A stretch of 64,000 nt of DNA from Catellatospora sichuanensis. GTDB taxonomy: Bacteria > Actinomycetota > Actinomycetes > Mycobacteriales > Micromonosporaceae. The position numbers and the translations under genes are program-made. Shown piece after piece: positions 1 through 7,745 of this stretch. Numbering within the stretch: position 1 is the stretch's first letter; every line of letters begins with the position of its first letter. The notes under the pieces were generated by a model. The model saw only the letters and a program-made list of their open reading frames with translations. It had not been told where the DNA came from and searched no databases. The stretch lies in assembly GCF_007483665.1 (NCBI RefSeq), contig NZ_ML660186.1, forward strand, positions 150,523-214,522, given 5' to 3'.

Positions 1-5
1 AGGCG

Positions 6-914
6 ATGCGCGCACGTCGCGAAGCCAGCGGCACCCCGCAGCTGTACACGCTGTCGGTGGCGGAGGCCCGCGCCGCAGACCTCGCCTCGATCCAGGCGTC
101 CGGGGGCGACCCCGAGCCGGTCGCCGAGGTCGTCGACCGCGAGATCGAGGGTCCCGGCGGGCCGCTGCCGATCCGGATCTACCGTCCCGTGCTCGGCGGC
201 GAGCTGCCGGTGCTGGTCTACTTCTTCGGCGGCGGCTGGACGCTGGGCACCATCGACACCTCCGACGCGGTGTGCCGCAGCCTCGCCAACGCCGCCGGCT
301 GCCTGGTCGTCGCCGCGGGTTACCGCCTCGCCCCGGAGCACAAGTTCCCCGCCGCGGTGCACGACTGCCACGCCGCGGTCCGCTGGGTCGCCGCGAACGC
401 CGCCGCCATCGGCGCGGACCCGGCCCGCATCGCCGTCGGCGGCGACAGCGCGGGCGGCAACCTGGCCGCCGCGGTGACCCTGCTGGCCCGCGAGGACGGC
501 GACCTGCCGCTGGCCGGGCAGCTGCTGGTGTATCCGAACACCGACCACCGCTCGCACACCGCCTCGCTGCGCGAGGGCACCGACCCCTACCTGTTCAACG
601 CCACCTCGGTCGCCTGGTACTGGGCCAACTACCTGGCCACACCCGAGGACGGGCTGAACCCGCTGGCCTCGCCGCTGCGCGCGGAAAGCCTGGCCGGCCT
701 GCCCTCGGCCCTGATCGTCACCGCCGAGTACGACCCGCTGCGCGACCAGGCCGAGGAGTACGCCCGCCGCCTCGGGCGCGACGGCGTGCCGGTGACGCTG
801 ACCCGATACGACGGCATGGTCCACGGCTTCTTCTGCATGGGCGGCGAACTCGACGCCGGCCGCCGCGCCCTCGCCCAGGCCGCCGACCAGCTCCGCAAGT
901 GGTTCACCACCTGA
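6..914 (+). CDS. alpha/beta hydrolase, HSL-family esterase (5' end possibly cut)
   Basis: Carboxylesterase of the hormone-sensitive-lipase (family IV) type, expected to cleave short-chain esters in the cytoplasm. Seen: the nucleophile elbow GDSAGG (Ser148), acid Asp243 in EYDPLRD, base His273 in DGMVHGF, and an oxyanion-hole segment FFGGGW (73-78). The family normally has HGGGW, so the leading His is replaced by Phe here; the glycines that form the hole remain. Length of 302 aa is near normal, but the frame is open upstream to the window edge, so the true start may lie outside. A long inverted repeat follows the stop. Substrate unknown. Confidence 0.85.
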   Translation: MRARREASGTPQLYTLSVAEARAADLASIQASGGDPEPVAEVVDREIEGPGGPLPIRIYRPVLGGELPVLVYFFGGGWTLGTIDTSDAVCRSLANAAGCLVVAAGYRLAPEHKFPAAVHDCHAAVRWVAANAAAIGADPARIAVGGDSAGGNLAAAVTLLAREDGDLPLAGQLLVYPNTDHRSHTASLREGTDPYLFNATSVAWYWANYLATPEDGLNPLASPLRAESLAGLPSALIVTAEYDPLRDQAEEYARRLGRDGVPVTLTRYDGMVHGFFCMGGELDAGRRALAQAADQLRKWFTT

Positions 915-962
915 CCCCGCCGCGCACCCGCCCCGTCCCCGGCGCTTCGCACCCCGCTTTAC

Positions 963-1027
963 ATCGACGCTGGCCTATCACATCGAGAATGATCTCTCAA
1001 AAGTCGATGTAATAGGCCAGCGTCGAT
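963..1027. terminator. long inverted repeat between converging genes
   Basis: Arms of 24 nt at 963-986 and 1004-1027 match with a single mismatch around a 17-nt loop. The mismatch becomes a G-U pair in the minus-strand transcript. It sits exactly between the stop codons of two converging genes (914 and 1046), so a bidirectional terminator is likely. No T-run follows, as is usual in high-GC actinobacteria. Confidence 0.75.
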
Positions 1028-1045
1028 CAAAAGTGGGGTGGGCTG

Positions 1046-1759
1046 TCAGGCGTAGACGGCCTGCAGCCAGTCCTCGAGGGACTTCTGCTCGGCGGCGGCG
1101 TCGGCGTTCGCGTCGAAGTGGTGCACGGCCACGCCGACCGGCGCGCCGAACGCGTTGCGGCCGAAGAAGCGGTACAGCGCGTCGTGGGTGCGCAGCCCGA
1201 CGAAGTTCGGGTGCAGGTAGTCGACGACCGCCTCGGTCTGCCCGCCCGGCAGCGCGACCCGGACCGTGTCGTCCTGCTTGCTCTGCCCGGTCAGGCCGAG
1301 CGCGCCGCGCAGCGTGGTGAAGCCGTCGGGCGAGTTCGACGCCGCCGGGGCGTCGGCCGACAGGTAGACGACCGGGCGGCGGCTGAAGTGGGCCAGGTAC
1401 TGCCCGAGGGTGTGCAGGTAGAAGTCGGTGTGCTGGTCGGCGCCGTCGTACTGGTTGTCCCAGTCGTCGGTGAACACGCCGCTGTGCACGTACCGGAACC
1501 AGGTCTTGCCGCCGTCACGGCCCTCGACGGTGTGCTCGACCTGGTTGAACCAGCCGTTGTCGCCGTCCATCCGGGAGGCGAGGCGGTGCGGCGGGTCCCA
1601 CTCGGCGACGGTGCCGCCGAACGCGGCCGCCCCGCCGACGCGCGGCTCGAACTCCATCGGCCACAGCCAGCCGCCGTTGCCGGTGGTGACGGCGTCCCAG
1701 TATTCCTCCGGGGTGGTCCGCAGCTCGCCCTCGCGAACGATCTCGAACTTCTTGCCCAT
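1046..1759 (-). CDS. SRPBCC (Aha1/START-like) domain protein
   Basis: 237-aa soluble protein with an Aha1/START-like fold at its N-terminal half: an opening strand (KKFEIVREGEL), then PEEYWDAVTTGNGGWLWPMEF, then a central segment with the aromatic pattern WDPPHRLASRM. This family binds hydrophobic ligands in a cavity; the ligand here is unknown. The gene lies 4 nt downstream of an ArsR/HTH regulator. That regulator-plus-SRPBCC pairing is recurrent in actinobacteria and suggests the regulator controls it. Start ATG at 1759 is preceded by AGAAGGAGTAGCACC, a good ribosome site. Confidence 0.8.
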   Translation of the reverse strand: MGKKFEIVREGELRTTPEEYWDAVTTGNGGWLWPMEFEPRVGGAAAFGGTVAEWDPPHRLASRMDGDNGWFNQVEHTVEGRDGGKTWFRYVHSGVFTDDWDNQYDGADQHTDFYLHTLGQYLAHFSRRPVVYLSADAPAASNSPDGFTTLRGALGLTGQSKQDDTVRVALPGGQTEAVVDYLHPNFVGLRTHDALYRFFGRNAFGAPVGVAVHHFDANADAAAEQKSLEDWLQAVYA

Positions 1760-1763
1760 GGTG

Positions 1764-2393
1764 CTACTCCTTCTCGGTGTCTTGCTCAGTCAGTGGGGTG
1801 CCGTCCGCGCGCGGCAGCAGCAGGCTCGGGTGCAGCCCGACGACCAGCCGGTGCCGGCGGCCGCCGGTGGCGCTCCCGTCGTGATAACGGCTGACCAGGG
1901 CGGCCAGGGTCTCGGTCAGCTCGGCCGCGAACGCGGCCCGGTCGCCCGCCGAGGCGAAACGGATCTCGCTGTCCACCGCGAACGTGGCCAGCGGCCGCCG
2001 CGCGGCCCGCGCCCCCGTGATCAGCTCGCCGACCTCACGCACCAGCCGCGACGCCAGCGCCAGCAGCCAGCGAGCCGACTGCTGGTCGGGCGAGCGCTCC
2101 GGATCGGGCGCCACGGCCGCGAACGCCGCAGGCGAGATCACGTAGGACGCCGCGGTCGCCCGCAGCACCCGCTCCGTGCAGTTGCCCTTCCGCCGCTCCT
2201 CGACCAGTTCGATGAGCCCATGGCTCTCCAGCGTCCGCAGGTGGTGGTTGACCTTCTGCCGGGTGAGCCCCGCCTGCGCGGCCAGCGTGGTCGCCGACCC
2301 CGGCACAGCCAGCGCAGCCAGCAACCGGGCCCGGACGGGGTCGAGCGACACCTCGGCCACGGCCGGGTCGTCGATCACGGCGACTTCGAACAT
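1764..2393 (-). CDS. ArsR/HTH_20-type transcriptional regulator
   Basis: 209-aa winged-helix regulator. Residues ~15-85 hold the HTH: DPVRARLLAALAVPGSATTLAAQ, then LTRQKVNHHLRTLESHGLIEL as recognition helix and wing, then RRKGNCTERVLRA. The C-terminal ~110 residues have no motif I recognise and may bind an effector. The ATG at 2393 was chosen over an upstream in-frame start (2486) because it has a GGGAGGG site and the HTH begins shortly after. It is first in an operon with the SRPBCC gene. A 6-bp inverted repeat just upstream may be its operator. Confidence 0.82.
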   Translation of the reverse strand: MFEVAVIDDPAVAEVSLDPVRARLLAALAVPGSATTLAAQAGLTRQKVNHHLRTLESHGLIELVEERRKGNCTERVLRATAASYVISPAAFAAVAPDPERSPDQQSARWLLALASRLVREVGELITGARAARRPLATFAVDSEIRFASAGDRAAFAAELTETLAALVSRYHDGSATGGRRHRLVVGLHPSLLLPRADGTPLTEQDTEKE

Positions 2394-2410
2394 GCCCCCA
2401 CCCTCCCACC

Positions 2411-2426
2411 GACAACAAAAGTTGTC
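2411..2426. promoter_or_regulatory. inverted repeat upstream of the ArsR-type gene (candidate operator)
   Basis: GACAAC-AAAA-GTTGTC, 18-33 nt before the ATG at 2393. On the minus strand a TTGACA hexamer (2428-2423) overlaps it and could be a -35 box, though no convincing -10 follows. Autoregulation by the adjacent regulator is an inference. Confidence 0.4.
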
Positions 2427-2464
2427 AAGGAGGGTAACGCGGTCGGTGGCGGCCGCGACGGTCC

Positions 2465-2525
2465 TGCACTTTCCCGGAAAGTGCACGAATCAGCCTCGCC
2501 AAAGCCGCACTTTCCCCGAAACTGC
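2465..2525. repeat. GCACTTTCC palindrome and degenerate second copy
   Basis: A perfect palindrome, arms TGCACTTTCC and GGAAAGTGCA around one C, lies at 2465-2485. A second, imperfect copy of the same motif lies at 2507-2525 (GCACTTTCCCCGAAACTGC). The 310-base gap between 2394 and 2703 holds these, the hexamer array and nothing that looks coding. Confidence 0.6.
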
Positions 2526-2530
2526 AGCCG

Positions 2531-2588
2531 GACACGGACACGGACACGGACGCGGACACGGACGCGGACACGGACACGGACACGGACA
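2531..2588. repeat. hexanucleotide tandem repeat, GACACG x9
   Basis: Nine consecutive 6-nt units of GACACG (units four and six read GACGCG) plus a partial tenth unit. The array is intergenic, between the regulator's upstream region and the aminotransferase stop. It could vary in copy number by slippage. Confidence 0.9.
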
Positions 2589-2703
2589 GCTCGCGTTCCG
2601 GTGTGCTGGCCTTCGTGGGCGGCGTCGGCGGCCGGGTGCGTGGCATGAGCGCCCCGTTCGCGGGCGCGGGCCGGGCGCGGGCCGGGCGCGTGGGGGAGCA
2701 GGG

Positions 2704-4044
2704 TCAGGCGATGGACTCGCGGAGGAGGGTGGCCAGGCGGCGTACGCCCTCTTCGAGGGTGTCGGGGTCGAGGCCGCTGCAGGACAGGCGTAGCGAGTGG
2801 GTGCCGCCGTCGGTGTAGAAGAAGCTCATGGGGGTCCACAGGACGCCGTGGCGCGAGGCGGAGACCTCCAGGAGCTTCTCGTCGGCGGCGATGGGCACGT
2901 CGACCACCGCGAAGAAGCCGCCGGCGGGCAGGTTCCAGGAGATGCCGGCCTCGTCGCGCCACGGGGCGGGCAGGTGTCGGTCGAGGGCGTCGAGCAGGCG
3001 CAGCAGGTTCCGCCGGTAGAACGCGATCTTGTCCACATTGGCGGCCTTGAGGCTGCAGCCCGACTCCACCAGCAGGCCGCCTACCACGGCCTGCGCGATG
3101 GGGGACGTGTTGACCGTGATCATGCTCTTGATCGCGGACAGTTCCTCGGCCAGCAGGGTGCGGTGCCCAGTCGCGTCGACGACGGTCTGGTCGGCGACCA
3201 GGAAGCCGATGCGCGCGCCCGGGAAGCACGACTTGGCGAACGAGCCCAGGTAGATCACGCGCTGTTCGCGGTCGAGGGACTTCAGCCGGGGCCGGGGCCG
3301 GTCGTCGAGCCCGAACAGGCCGTACGGGTCGTCCTCCAGGATCAGCAGATCCTCGGCGGCGGCGACGTCGAGCAGCGCGTGCCGGGCGGGCAGGTCCAGG
3401 CAGCGGCCGGACGGGTTGGCGAAGTCGGGCACCAGGTACAGCGCGCGGGGGTGGCGGCCCTGGGCGCGCACCGCGCGGGCGACCTCGGCGACCCGGGCCG
3501 GGTCCAGGCCGTCCGGCCCCTCCGGCACCGGCACCACGTCGATGTTCAGCACCCGCGCCGCGCCGGTGATGCCGACGTAGCACGGCTCGGCGGCCAGCAG
3601 CACGTCGTCGGGGCCCGCACACAGGCCGCGCAGCGCCATGACCATCGCCTCCTGGCAGCCCGCCGTCACCGAGATGGCCTCGGCGGGCACCTCGATGCCC
3701 TCGTCGACGGCGAGCATGCGGGCGATGAGCCCGTGGATCTGGCCGTTGGTGCGGCCGTACTGCATCAGCGCACGGCGGATCTGGTCCGGGGTGCTGCCCT
3801 GATCGCCCAGATACGCGACGTACACGTCGAGGTAGCGGGCGATGTCGGCGGTGTCGTAGAAGCCCTCGTACGGCCGCCCGGCGGCCAGCGAGATCGCGTC
3901 GGGGTAGCGCCCGGCGACCTCGTTGAGGAAGTTCATCGAGGCGGCGACGGGGTCGCTGACCGAGGCGTGCATCGCCTCCTTGACCAGCTCCACCGGTCTG
4001 CCGTCAGTTCGCGACTGCGGGGCTCGCTCCGCTCGCTTCACCAT
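2704..4044 (-). CDS. PLP-dependent aminotransferase, HpgT/phenylglycine-aminotransferase-like
   Basis: 446-aa fold-type I aminotransferase without the GntR domain of MocR regulators. Seen: ASMNFLNEVAGRYPDAISLAAGRPYEGF near the N-terminus in two blocks, QYGRTNGQIHGL, VTAGCQEAM, PDFANPSG (PLP O3'/Asn region), LEDDPYGLF, and GSFAKSCFPGARIGF, whose Lys is the Schiff-base lysine. From memory these blocks resemble HpgT and PglE, which form (hydroxy)phenylglycine from arylglyoxylates. Start ATG 4044 has GGAG 7 nt upstream. It lies 13 nt after the oxidase stop and so is co-transcribed. LysN-type or other substrates remain possible. Confidence 0.75.
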   Translation of the reverse strand: MVKRAERAPQSRTDGRPVELVKEAMHASVSDPVAASMNFLNEVAGRYPDAISLAAGRPYEGFYDTADIARYLDVYVAYLGDQGSTPDQIRRALMQYGRTNGQIHGLIARMLAVDEGIEVPAEAISVTAGCQEAMVMALRGLCAGPDDVLLAAEPCYVGITGAARVLNIDVVPVPEGPDGLDPARVAEVARAVRAQGRHPRALYLVPDFANPSGRCLDLPARHALLDVAAAEDLLILEDDPYGLFGLDDRPRPRLKSLDREQRVIYLGSFAKSCFPGARIGFLVADQTVVDATGHRTLLAEELSAIKSMITVNTSPIAQAVVGGLLVESGCSLKAANVDKIAFYRRNLLRLLDALDRHLPAPWRDEAGISWNLPAGGFFAVVDVPIAADEKLLEVSASRHGVLWTPMSFFYTDGGTHSLRLSCSGLDPDTLEEGVRRLATLLRESIA

Positions 4045-4057
4045 GGGCCAACTCCGT

Positions 4058-5146
4058 TCAGGCGTCGCGGCGGTCGGGCAGGAGCACCGCATCACGGCCG
4101 ATGTCGGCCAGTCGCGGCCGCCCGGCCAGCGCCATCGTGTGTTCCAGCTCGCCGGTGAGCATGGTCAGCAGCCCGGCCACGCCGTCGGCGCCGTCGACCG
4201 CGAGCGCCCACAGCGCCGGGCGGCCGACGAGCACCGCGCTCGCGCCGAGGGCCAGCGCCACGAAGACGTCGCGGCCGTGGCGTACGCCCCCGTCGAGCAG
4301 CACCGGGCAGCGGCCCGCGACCGCCGCGACCACCTCGGGCAGCGCGCGCAGTGCGGGCACCGCGCCGTCGAGCTGGCGTCCGCCGTGGTTGGACACGATG
4401 AGCGCGTCGACGCCGTGCTCGACGGCGCGGTCGGCGTCCTCGGCGGTGAGCACTCCCTTGAGCACCAGCGGCAGGTCGGTGCGGCCGCGCAGCCAGGCCA
4501 GGTCGGCCCAGGTGACGGTCTGGTCGAAGGTCTGCGCGGCGTGCGCGGCGATGGCGGAGGCACCCTCGCGGTGTTCGTGCGTGGTGGCCATGAGCGCGTC
4601 GTCGAGGTTGACCGCCCGTACCTCGGGGTCGACGGCGAAGCCGTTGCGCTGGTCGCGCAGCCGTTGCCCGATGCGTGGCGCGTCGACGGTCAGCACCAGC
4701 GCCCGGTAGCCGGCGTCCTGGGCCCGGCGGGCCAGCTCGGCGAGCACGGCGCGGCGGCGCAGCCAGTACAGCTGCAGCCAGAGCGGGCCGGCCGCGGCCG
4801 CGGCGATGTCCTCCAGGCTGCGGCTGGCGAAGATGCTCACCACGAACAGCGCGCCGTGGGCGCCGCGGGCCGTGGCGACCTCGCCGTCGGGATGGGCCAG
4901 CCGGTGGTACGCCGTCGGCGCGATGCCGACCGGTGTGGCCAGCGAGTCGCCGAGCAGTTTGCCGGCCGTGTCGCAGACCGAGACGTCGACGAGCACCCGG
5001 GGCCGCAGCTCGGCGCGGTCGAACAGCCTGCGGCCGGCGCTCAGGGTGAGCTCCGCGCCGCTGCCGCCGTCGATGTAGTCCCAGACGTCCGCGGGCAGCC
5101 GGGGCCGGGCGAGGGCGCGGTAGTCGTCGGTGCACAGGATCGGCAA
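4058..5146 (-). CDS. FMN-dependent alpha-hydroxy-acid oxidase, hydroxymandelate-oxidase-like
   Basis: 362-aa TIM-barrel flavoenzyme that oxidises an alpha-hydroxy acid to the 2-oxo acid. Seen: the entry WDYIDGGSGAELTL, flavin strand TPVGIAPTAYHRLAHPDGE, LVLKGVL (FMN lysine), the active-site SNHGGRQLDG (catalytic His and Arg), and LLDGGVRHGRDVFVALALGASAVLVGRP for phosphate binding. No ATG fits. TTG at 5146 follows GGAGG by four bases and lies just before the first conserved block. With the aminotransferase behind it, this could supply an arylglyoxylate for transamination, as Hmo and HpgT do. No HmaS homologue is in the window, and lactate or mandelate remain alternatives. Confidence 0.8.
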   Translation of the reverse strand: MPILCTDDYRALARPRLPADVWDYIDGGSGAELTLSAGRRLFDRAELRPRVLVDVSVCDTAGKLLGDSLATPVGIAPTAYHRLAHPDGEVATARGAHGALFVVSIFASRSLEDIAAAAAGPLWLQLYWLRRRAVLAELARRAQDAGYRALVLTVDAPRIGQRLRDQRNGFAVDPEVRAVNLDDALMATTHEHREGASAIAAHAAQTFDQTVTWADLAWLRGRTDLPLVLKGVLTAEDADRAVEHGVDALIVSNHGGRQLDGAVPALRALPEVVAAVAGRCPVLLDGGVRHGRDVFVALALGASAVLVGRPALWALAVDGADGVAGLLTMLTGELEHTMALAGRPRLADIGRDAVLLPDRRDA

Positions 5147-5485
5147 CGGACCTCCACAGCTTCGTACCCGTCCGCGGCCCACGCTAAAGGAATCGATCGA
5201 CGCCGCACAATACTCAGCGATCTTTATGAAGTGATTGTCGTAAGAATGATTTAGGTACCGATTTCGATGGGTGACATCCACGATGTGTCGGCACCGCGAC
5301 ACTCATAGCCGTCTATTGGGACAGTTCACGACGAGTTTTCGGAAGATCAATATTGAGGGACTTCACTGCCGAGTCAACAATCGCTACAGTCGCTAACGCG
5401 CCACTCGAGCGCTTCGGTGACAGACCATGCAGGCATCGGAGCGCGCTGTGCCGTGCCCTTCAAGGTCCGAGGAGGAGGTGTGATC
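5147..5485. other. divergent AT-richer intergenic region
   Basis: About 340 bases between the oxidase start (minus) and the repeat-peptide start (plus), visibly richer in A/T than its surroundings from ~5190 to 5400. It must hold both promoters. TTGAGG (5353-5358) with AACAAT 17 nt later is a possible plus-strand pair. I see no other gene; an overlapping ORF at 5353-5550 has no conserved feature. Confidence 0.5.
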
Positions 5486-5572
5486 ATGGAGGTTTCGAAG
5501 AAGGAGGTTGCCAAGCGCGAGGTTGCCAAGCGCGAGGTAGCCCAGCGTGAGGTCGACGGCGTGGTCGCCTGA
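5486..5572 (+). CDS. 28-residue repeat peptide (novel small gene)
   Basis: ATG with a strong GAGGAGGAGG ribosome site, too short for routine gene calling. After MEV the product is four pentads (SKKEV, AKREV, AKREV, AQREV) and a tail DGVVA. It has no Cys, Trp or signal peptide and is highly charged, probably helical. The DNA shows the same 15-nt periodicity. Fourteen bases after the TGA a 12-bp GC hairpin begins, so it looks like a complete single-gene unit. Neighbours are the divergent oxidase/aminotransferase operon and the downstream histidine kinase. A modified-peptide precursor, signal peptide or leader are all possible; none is shown. Confidence 0.55.
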   Translation: MEVSKKEVAKREVAKREVAQREVDGVVA

Positions 5573-5585
5573 CCCGCCCCATGAA

Positions 5586-5644
5586 CCGGGGCGCGGCCTC
5601 GCGCCGCGCCCCGGCCCCGCGGCCGCTGCCCCTGGCGGCCGCGG
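5586..5644 (+). terminator. two tandem GC hairpins after the repeat peptide
   Basis: First hairpin: 12-bp perfect stem 5586-5597/5603-5614 with a 5-nt loop. Second: 10-bp perfect stem 5617-5626/5635-5644 with an 8-nt loop. They separate the small peptide gene from the kinase, which has its own promoter just after. Confidence 0.7.
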
Positions 5645-5665
5645 CATACCACGTCGTGCAGCGGC

Positions 5666-5680
5666 TACGCTCTGACGCCA
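5666..5680 (+). promoter_or_regulatory. -10 box for a leaderless kinase transcript
   Basis: TACGCT at 5666-5671 lies 8 nt before the ATG at 5680 with no ribosome site between, the usual layout of leaderless actinobacterial genes. It supports starting the kinase at 5680, not at the in-frame ATG at 5581. Confidence 0.5.
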
Positions 5681-6990
5681 TGAGCAGGGCGGGACGCGGG
5701 CAGGACGCGCTGACGCTGCTGCGCCGCGCCGAGCACGTGCTCTTCGCCGCGCTGCTGGCGATCGGCGCCGGCGAGGCGTGGGCCGATGGTGGGCAGCGCG
5801 CAACGGTGCTGCTCACGACACTCGCGGTCGCCGTGTGGTACGCCGTGGGCATGGCGCTGTCGCGCCGCGCCGCCGGAGTCCGGATGGCGCTGCTGTGGCT
5901 CGTCGTGCTGACGGCCGGCTGGACCGTGCTGATCGCACTGTCGCTGTCGTTCGTCTGGCTCGCGTTCGCGCTGTACCTACTCTGCCTGCAGCTTCTGCCA
6001 CCGCGGGCCGGCCTGCCCGGAGTGGCCGCGCTGACCGCGATCGCCGTCGCCGCGGCGGGCGCGCACCGCGGCGTCCTGGACTCCGGCACCGTGCTCGGCC
6101 CGGTCTTCGGGGCCGCCGTCGCGATCGTGATCACCGCGGTCTACCGGCGGCTGCGCCGGGAGAGCGAGGCACGCGCCGAGCTGGTCCGCGAGCTGACCGA
6201 AGCGCAGGAGCGGCTGGCCGCGACCGAGCGCCGCGAAGGCATCCTCGCCGAGCGCGAGCGCCTCGCCCGGGAGATCCACGACACCGTCGCGCAGAACCTG
6301 TCCAGCATCATCCTGCTGCTGCGATCGGCCCGCGACGCCGCCGACGCCGGTCCGCAACTGGAGATCGCCGAGCACGCCGCCCGGGGCGCGCTGGAAGACA
6401 CCCGGCGGCTGGTGCGCGCGCTGGCCCCTGCCGAGCTGACCGGCCGCTCGCTGCCCGAGGCGCTCGAACGGGCCGTCGCCGACGCCCGCCACTTCGGCGT
6501 CGAGGCCCGGTTCGTGGTCGACGGCGAGACCGGCCCGCTGCCCACCCCGGTGGCCGTCGCGCTGCTGCGGGTCACCCAGGCCGCACTGGCCAACGTGCGA
6601 GCGCATGCCCGCGCGGCCACCGTCGTGGTCACCCTCGCCTTCCAACCCGCGGCGGTACGCGTGGACGTCGCCGACGACGGCGTCGGCTTCGACCCGCGGC
6701 ACCCGGCCGCGTCGCCGTCCTCGGGCACCGGCCTGGGCCTGTCGGCGATGAGCAGCCGCCTCGCCGAGGTCGGCGGCGTGCTGGTGGTGGAATCGACCCC
6801 AGGCGAGGGCACCGCCATCAGCGCCACCGTTCCTCTGCCGGCTCCGGATCGCTCGGCCGGCGTGTCACCGGCCTCCGGCCGGGCCGGCGCGGTGCCGGTT
6901 GACGCGGTGCCCGCCGACGTGACGCAGGCCGGGGAGACGGCCCGGATGCCTGGCCCGCCACCCGTCGTCGCGGGGGAGGCCAGGCCGTGA
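5680..6990 (+). CDS. sensor histidine kinase (HisKA_3/NarL-partner type)
   Basis: 436-aa membrane kinase. Residues ~17-155 hold about five hydrophobic segments with short loops, so the signal is probably sensed in or near the membrane. A coiled linker (160-195) leads to the phospho-acceptor REIHDTVAQNL (His200). N-box Asn306 (ALANVRAHARA), G1 DDGVGFD (333-339) and G2 GTGLGL (350-355) complete the ATPase domain. A ~50-residue low-complexity tail follows. The start is leaderless. Its stop overlaps the response regulator start (GTGA), so the two form a two-component system. Signal unknown; the repeat peptide upstream is one candidate. Confidence 0.9.
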   Translation: MSRAGRGQDALTLLRRAEHVLFAALLAIGAGEAWADGGQRATVLLTTLAVAVWYAVGMALSRRAAGVRMALLWLVVLTAGWTVLIALSLSFVWLAFALYLLCLQLLPPRAGLPGVAALTAIAVAAAGAHRGVLDSGTVLGPVFGAAVAIVITAVYRRLRRESEARAELVRELTEAQERLAATERREGILAERERLAREIHDTVAQNLSSIILLLRSARDAADAGPQLEIAEHAARGALEDTRRLVRALAPAELTGRSLPEALERAVADARHFGVEARFVVDGETGPLPTPVAVALLRVTQAALANVRAHARAATVVVTLAFQPAAVRVDVADDGVGFDPRHPAASPSSGTGLGLSAMSSRLAEVGGVLVVESTPGEGTAISATVPLPAPDRSAGVSPASGRAGAVPVDAVPADVTQAGETARMPGPPPVVAGEARP

Positions 6991-7607
6991 TCAGCGTGCT
7001 GCTGGTGGACGACCACCCGATCGTGCGGGCCGGGTTGCGCGCGGCGCTGGACGCCGATCCCGGGCTGCGCGTGGTCGGCGAGGCGTCCGGCGGCGACGAG
7101 GCGGTGCGCCTGGCCAGGGAGCTGCACCCCGATGTGGTGCTGATGGATCTGCAGCTCGGTCCGGGCATCGACGGCGCGGCGGCCACTGCCCGGGTACGCG
7201 AACTGCCCGAGCCGCCCCGGGTGCTGATCCTGACGACATACGACAGTGACGCCGACATTCTGCGGGCGATCGAGGCGGGTGCGATCGGCTACCTGCTCAA
7301 GGACGCCGAACCGGCGGACCTGCTGCGGGGGCTGCGCGCCGCGGCGGCGGGGGAGACGGTGCTGGCCCCGTCGGTGGCGACGCGGCTGGTGTCGCGCGAG
7401 CGCGCCCCGGGGATCAGCCTGACCCCGCGCGAGGCCCAGGTGCTGCAACTGGTGGCGGGCGGCCACTCCAACTCCGCGATCGCCCGCCAGCTGTTCATCA
7501 GCGAGGCCACCGTCAAGTCCCACCTGGTGCAGGTCTTCGCCAAGCTGGGCGTGGACAACCGTACGGCCGCCACCGCCGAGGGCCGCCGACGCGGCGTCAT
7601 CCGCTGA
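6987..7607 (+). CDS. LuxR/NarL-family response regulator
   Basis: 206-aa DNA-binding partner of the preceding kinase, overlapping it by 4 nt. Receiver domain: acidic pair Asp8-Asp9, phospho-acceptor Asp54 (VLMDLQ), Thr in LILTTYD and Lys in YLLKDAE. The C-terminal HTH from ~143 reads LTPREAQVLQLVAGG, then ATVKSHLVQVFAKLGV. Phosphorylation should control dimerisation and promoter binding. Targets are not visible in the window. Confidence 0.93.
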   Translation: MISVLLVDDHPIVRAGLRAALDADPGLRVVGEASGGDEAVRLARELHPDVVLMDLQLGPGIDGAAATARVRELPEPPRVLILTTYDSDADILRAIEAGAIGYLLKDAEPADLLRGLRAAAAGETVLAPSVATRLVSRERAPGISLTPREAQVLQLVAGGHSNSAIARQLFISEATVKSHLVQVFAKLGVDNRTAATAEGRRRGVIR

Positions 7608-7745
7608 GCCCGCCGTGCCAGGCCGCGGCGCGGACCCGACGACGAGTCGCGGCGCGGCTGTCGGCAGCCCCTGTCACGTGGATCGTTTCCGGTTCGATAC
7701 GTGCGCGGTGTTGCCGCGCCGCCGGACCGGCCGCACAGTGACGCC

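Noticed and set aside
5353..5550. 65-codon frame overlapping the repeat-peptide gene
   Set aside because: No ribosome site at its ATG and no pattern; the repeat and the ribosome site fit the 5486 frame.
5486..5572. Mycofactocin-type precursor (because an MftD-like flavoenzyme is near)
   Set aside because: The MftA C-terminal core and the rSAM maturase are absent, and the oxidase looks closer to hydroxymandelate oxidase.
5374..5652. Minus-strand frame over the repeat peptide (SRLATS repeats)
   Set aside because: It is the mirror of the same 15-nt repeat and runs through both terminator hairpins.
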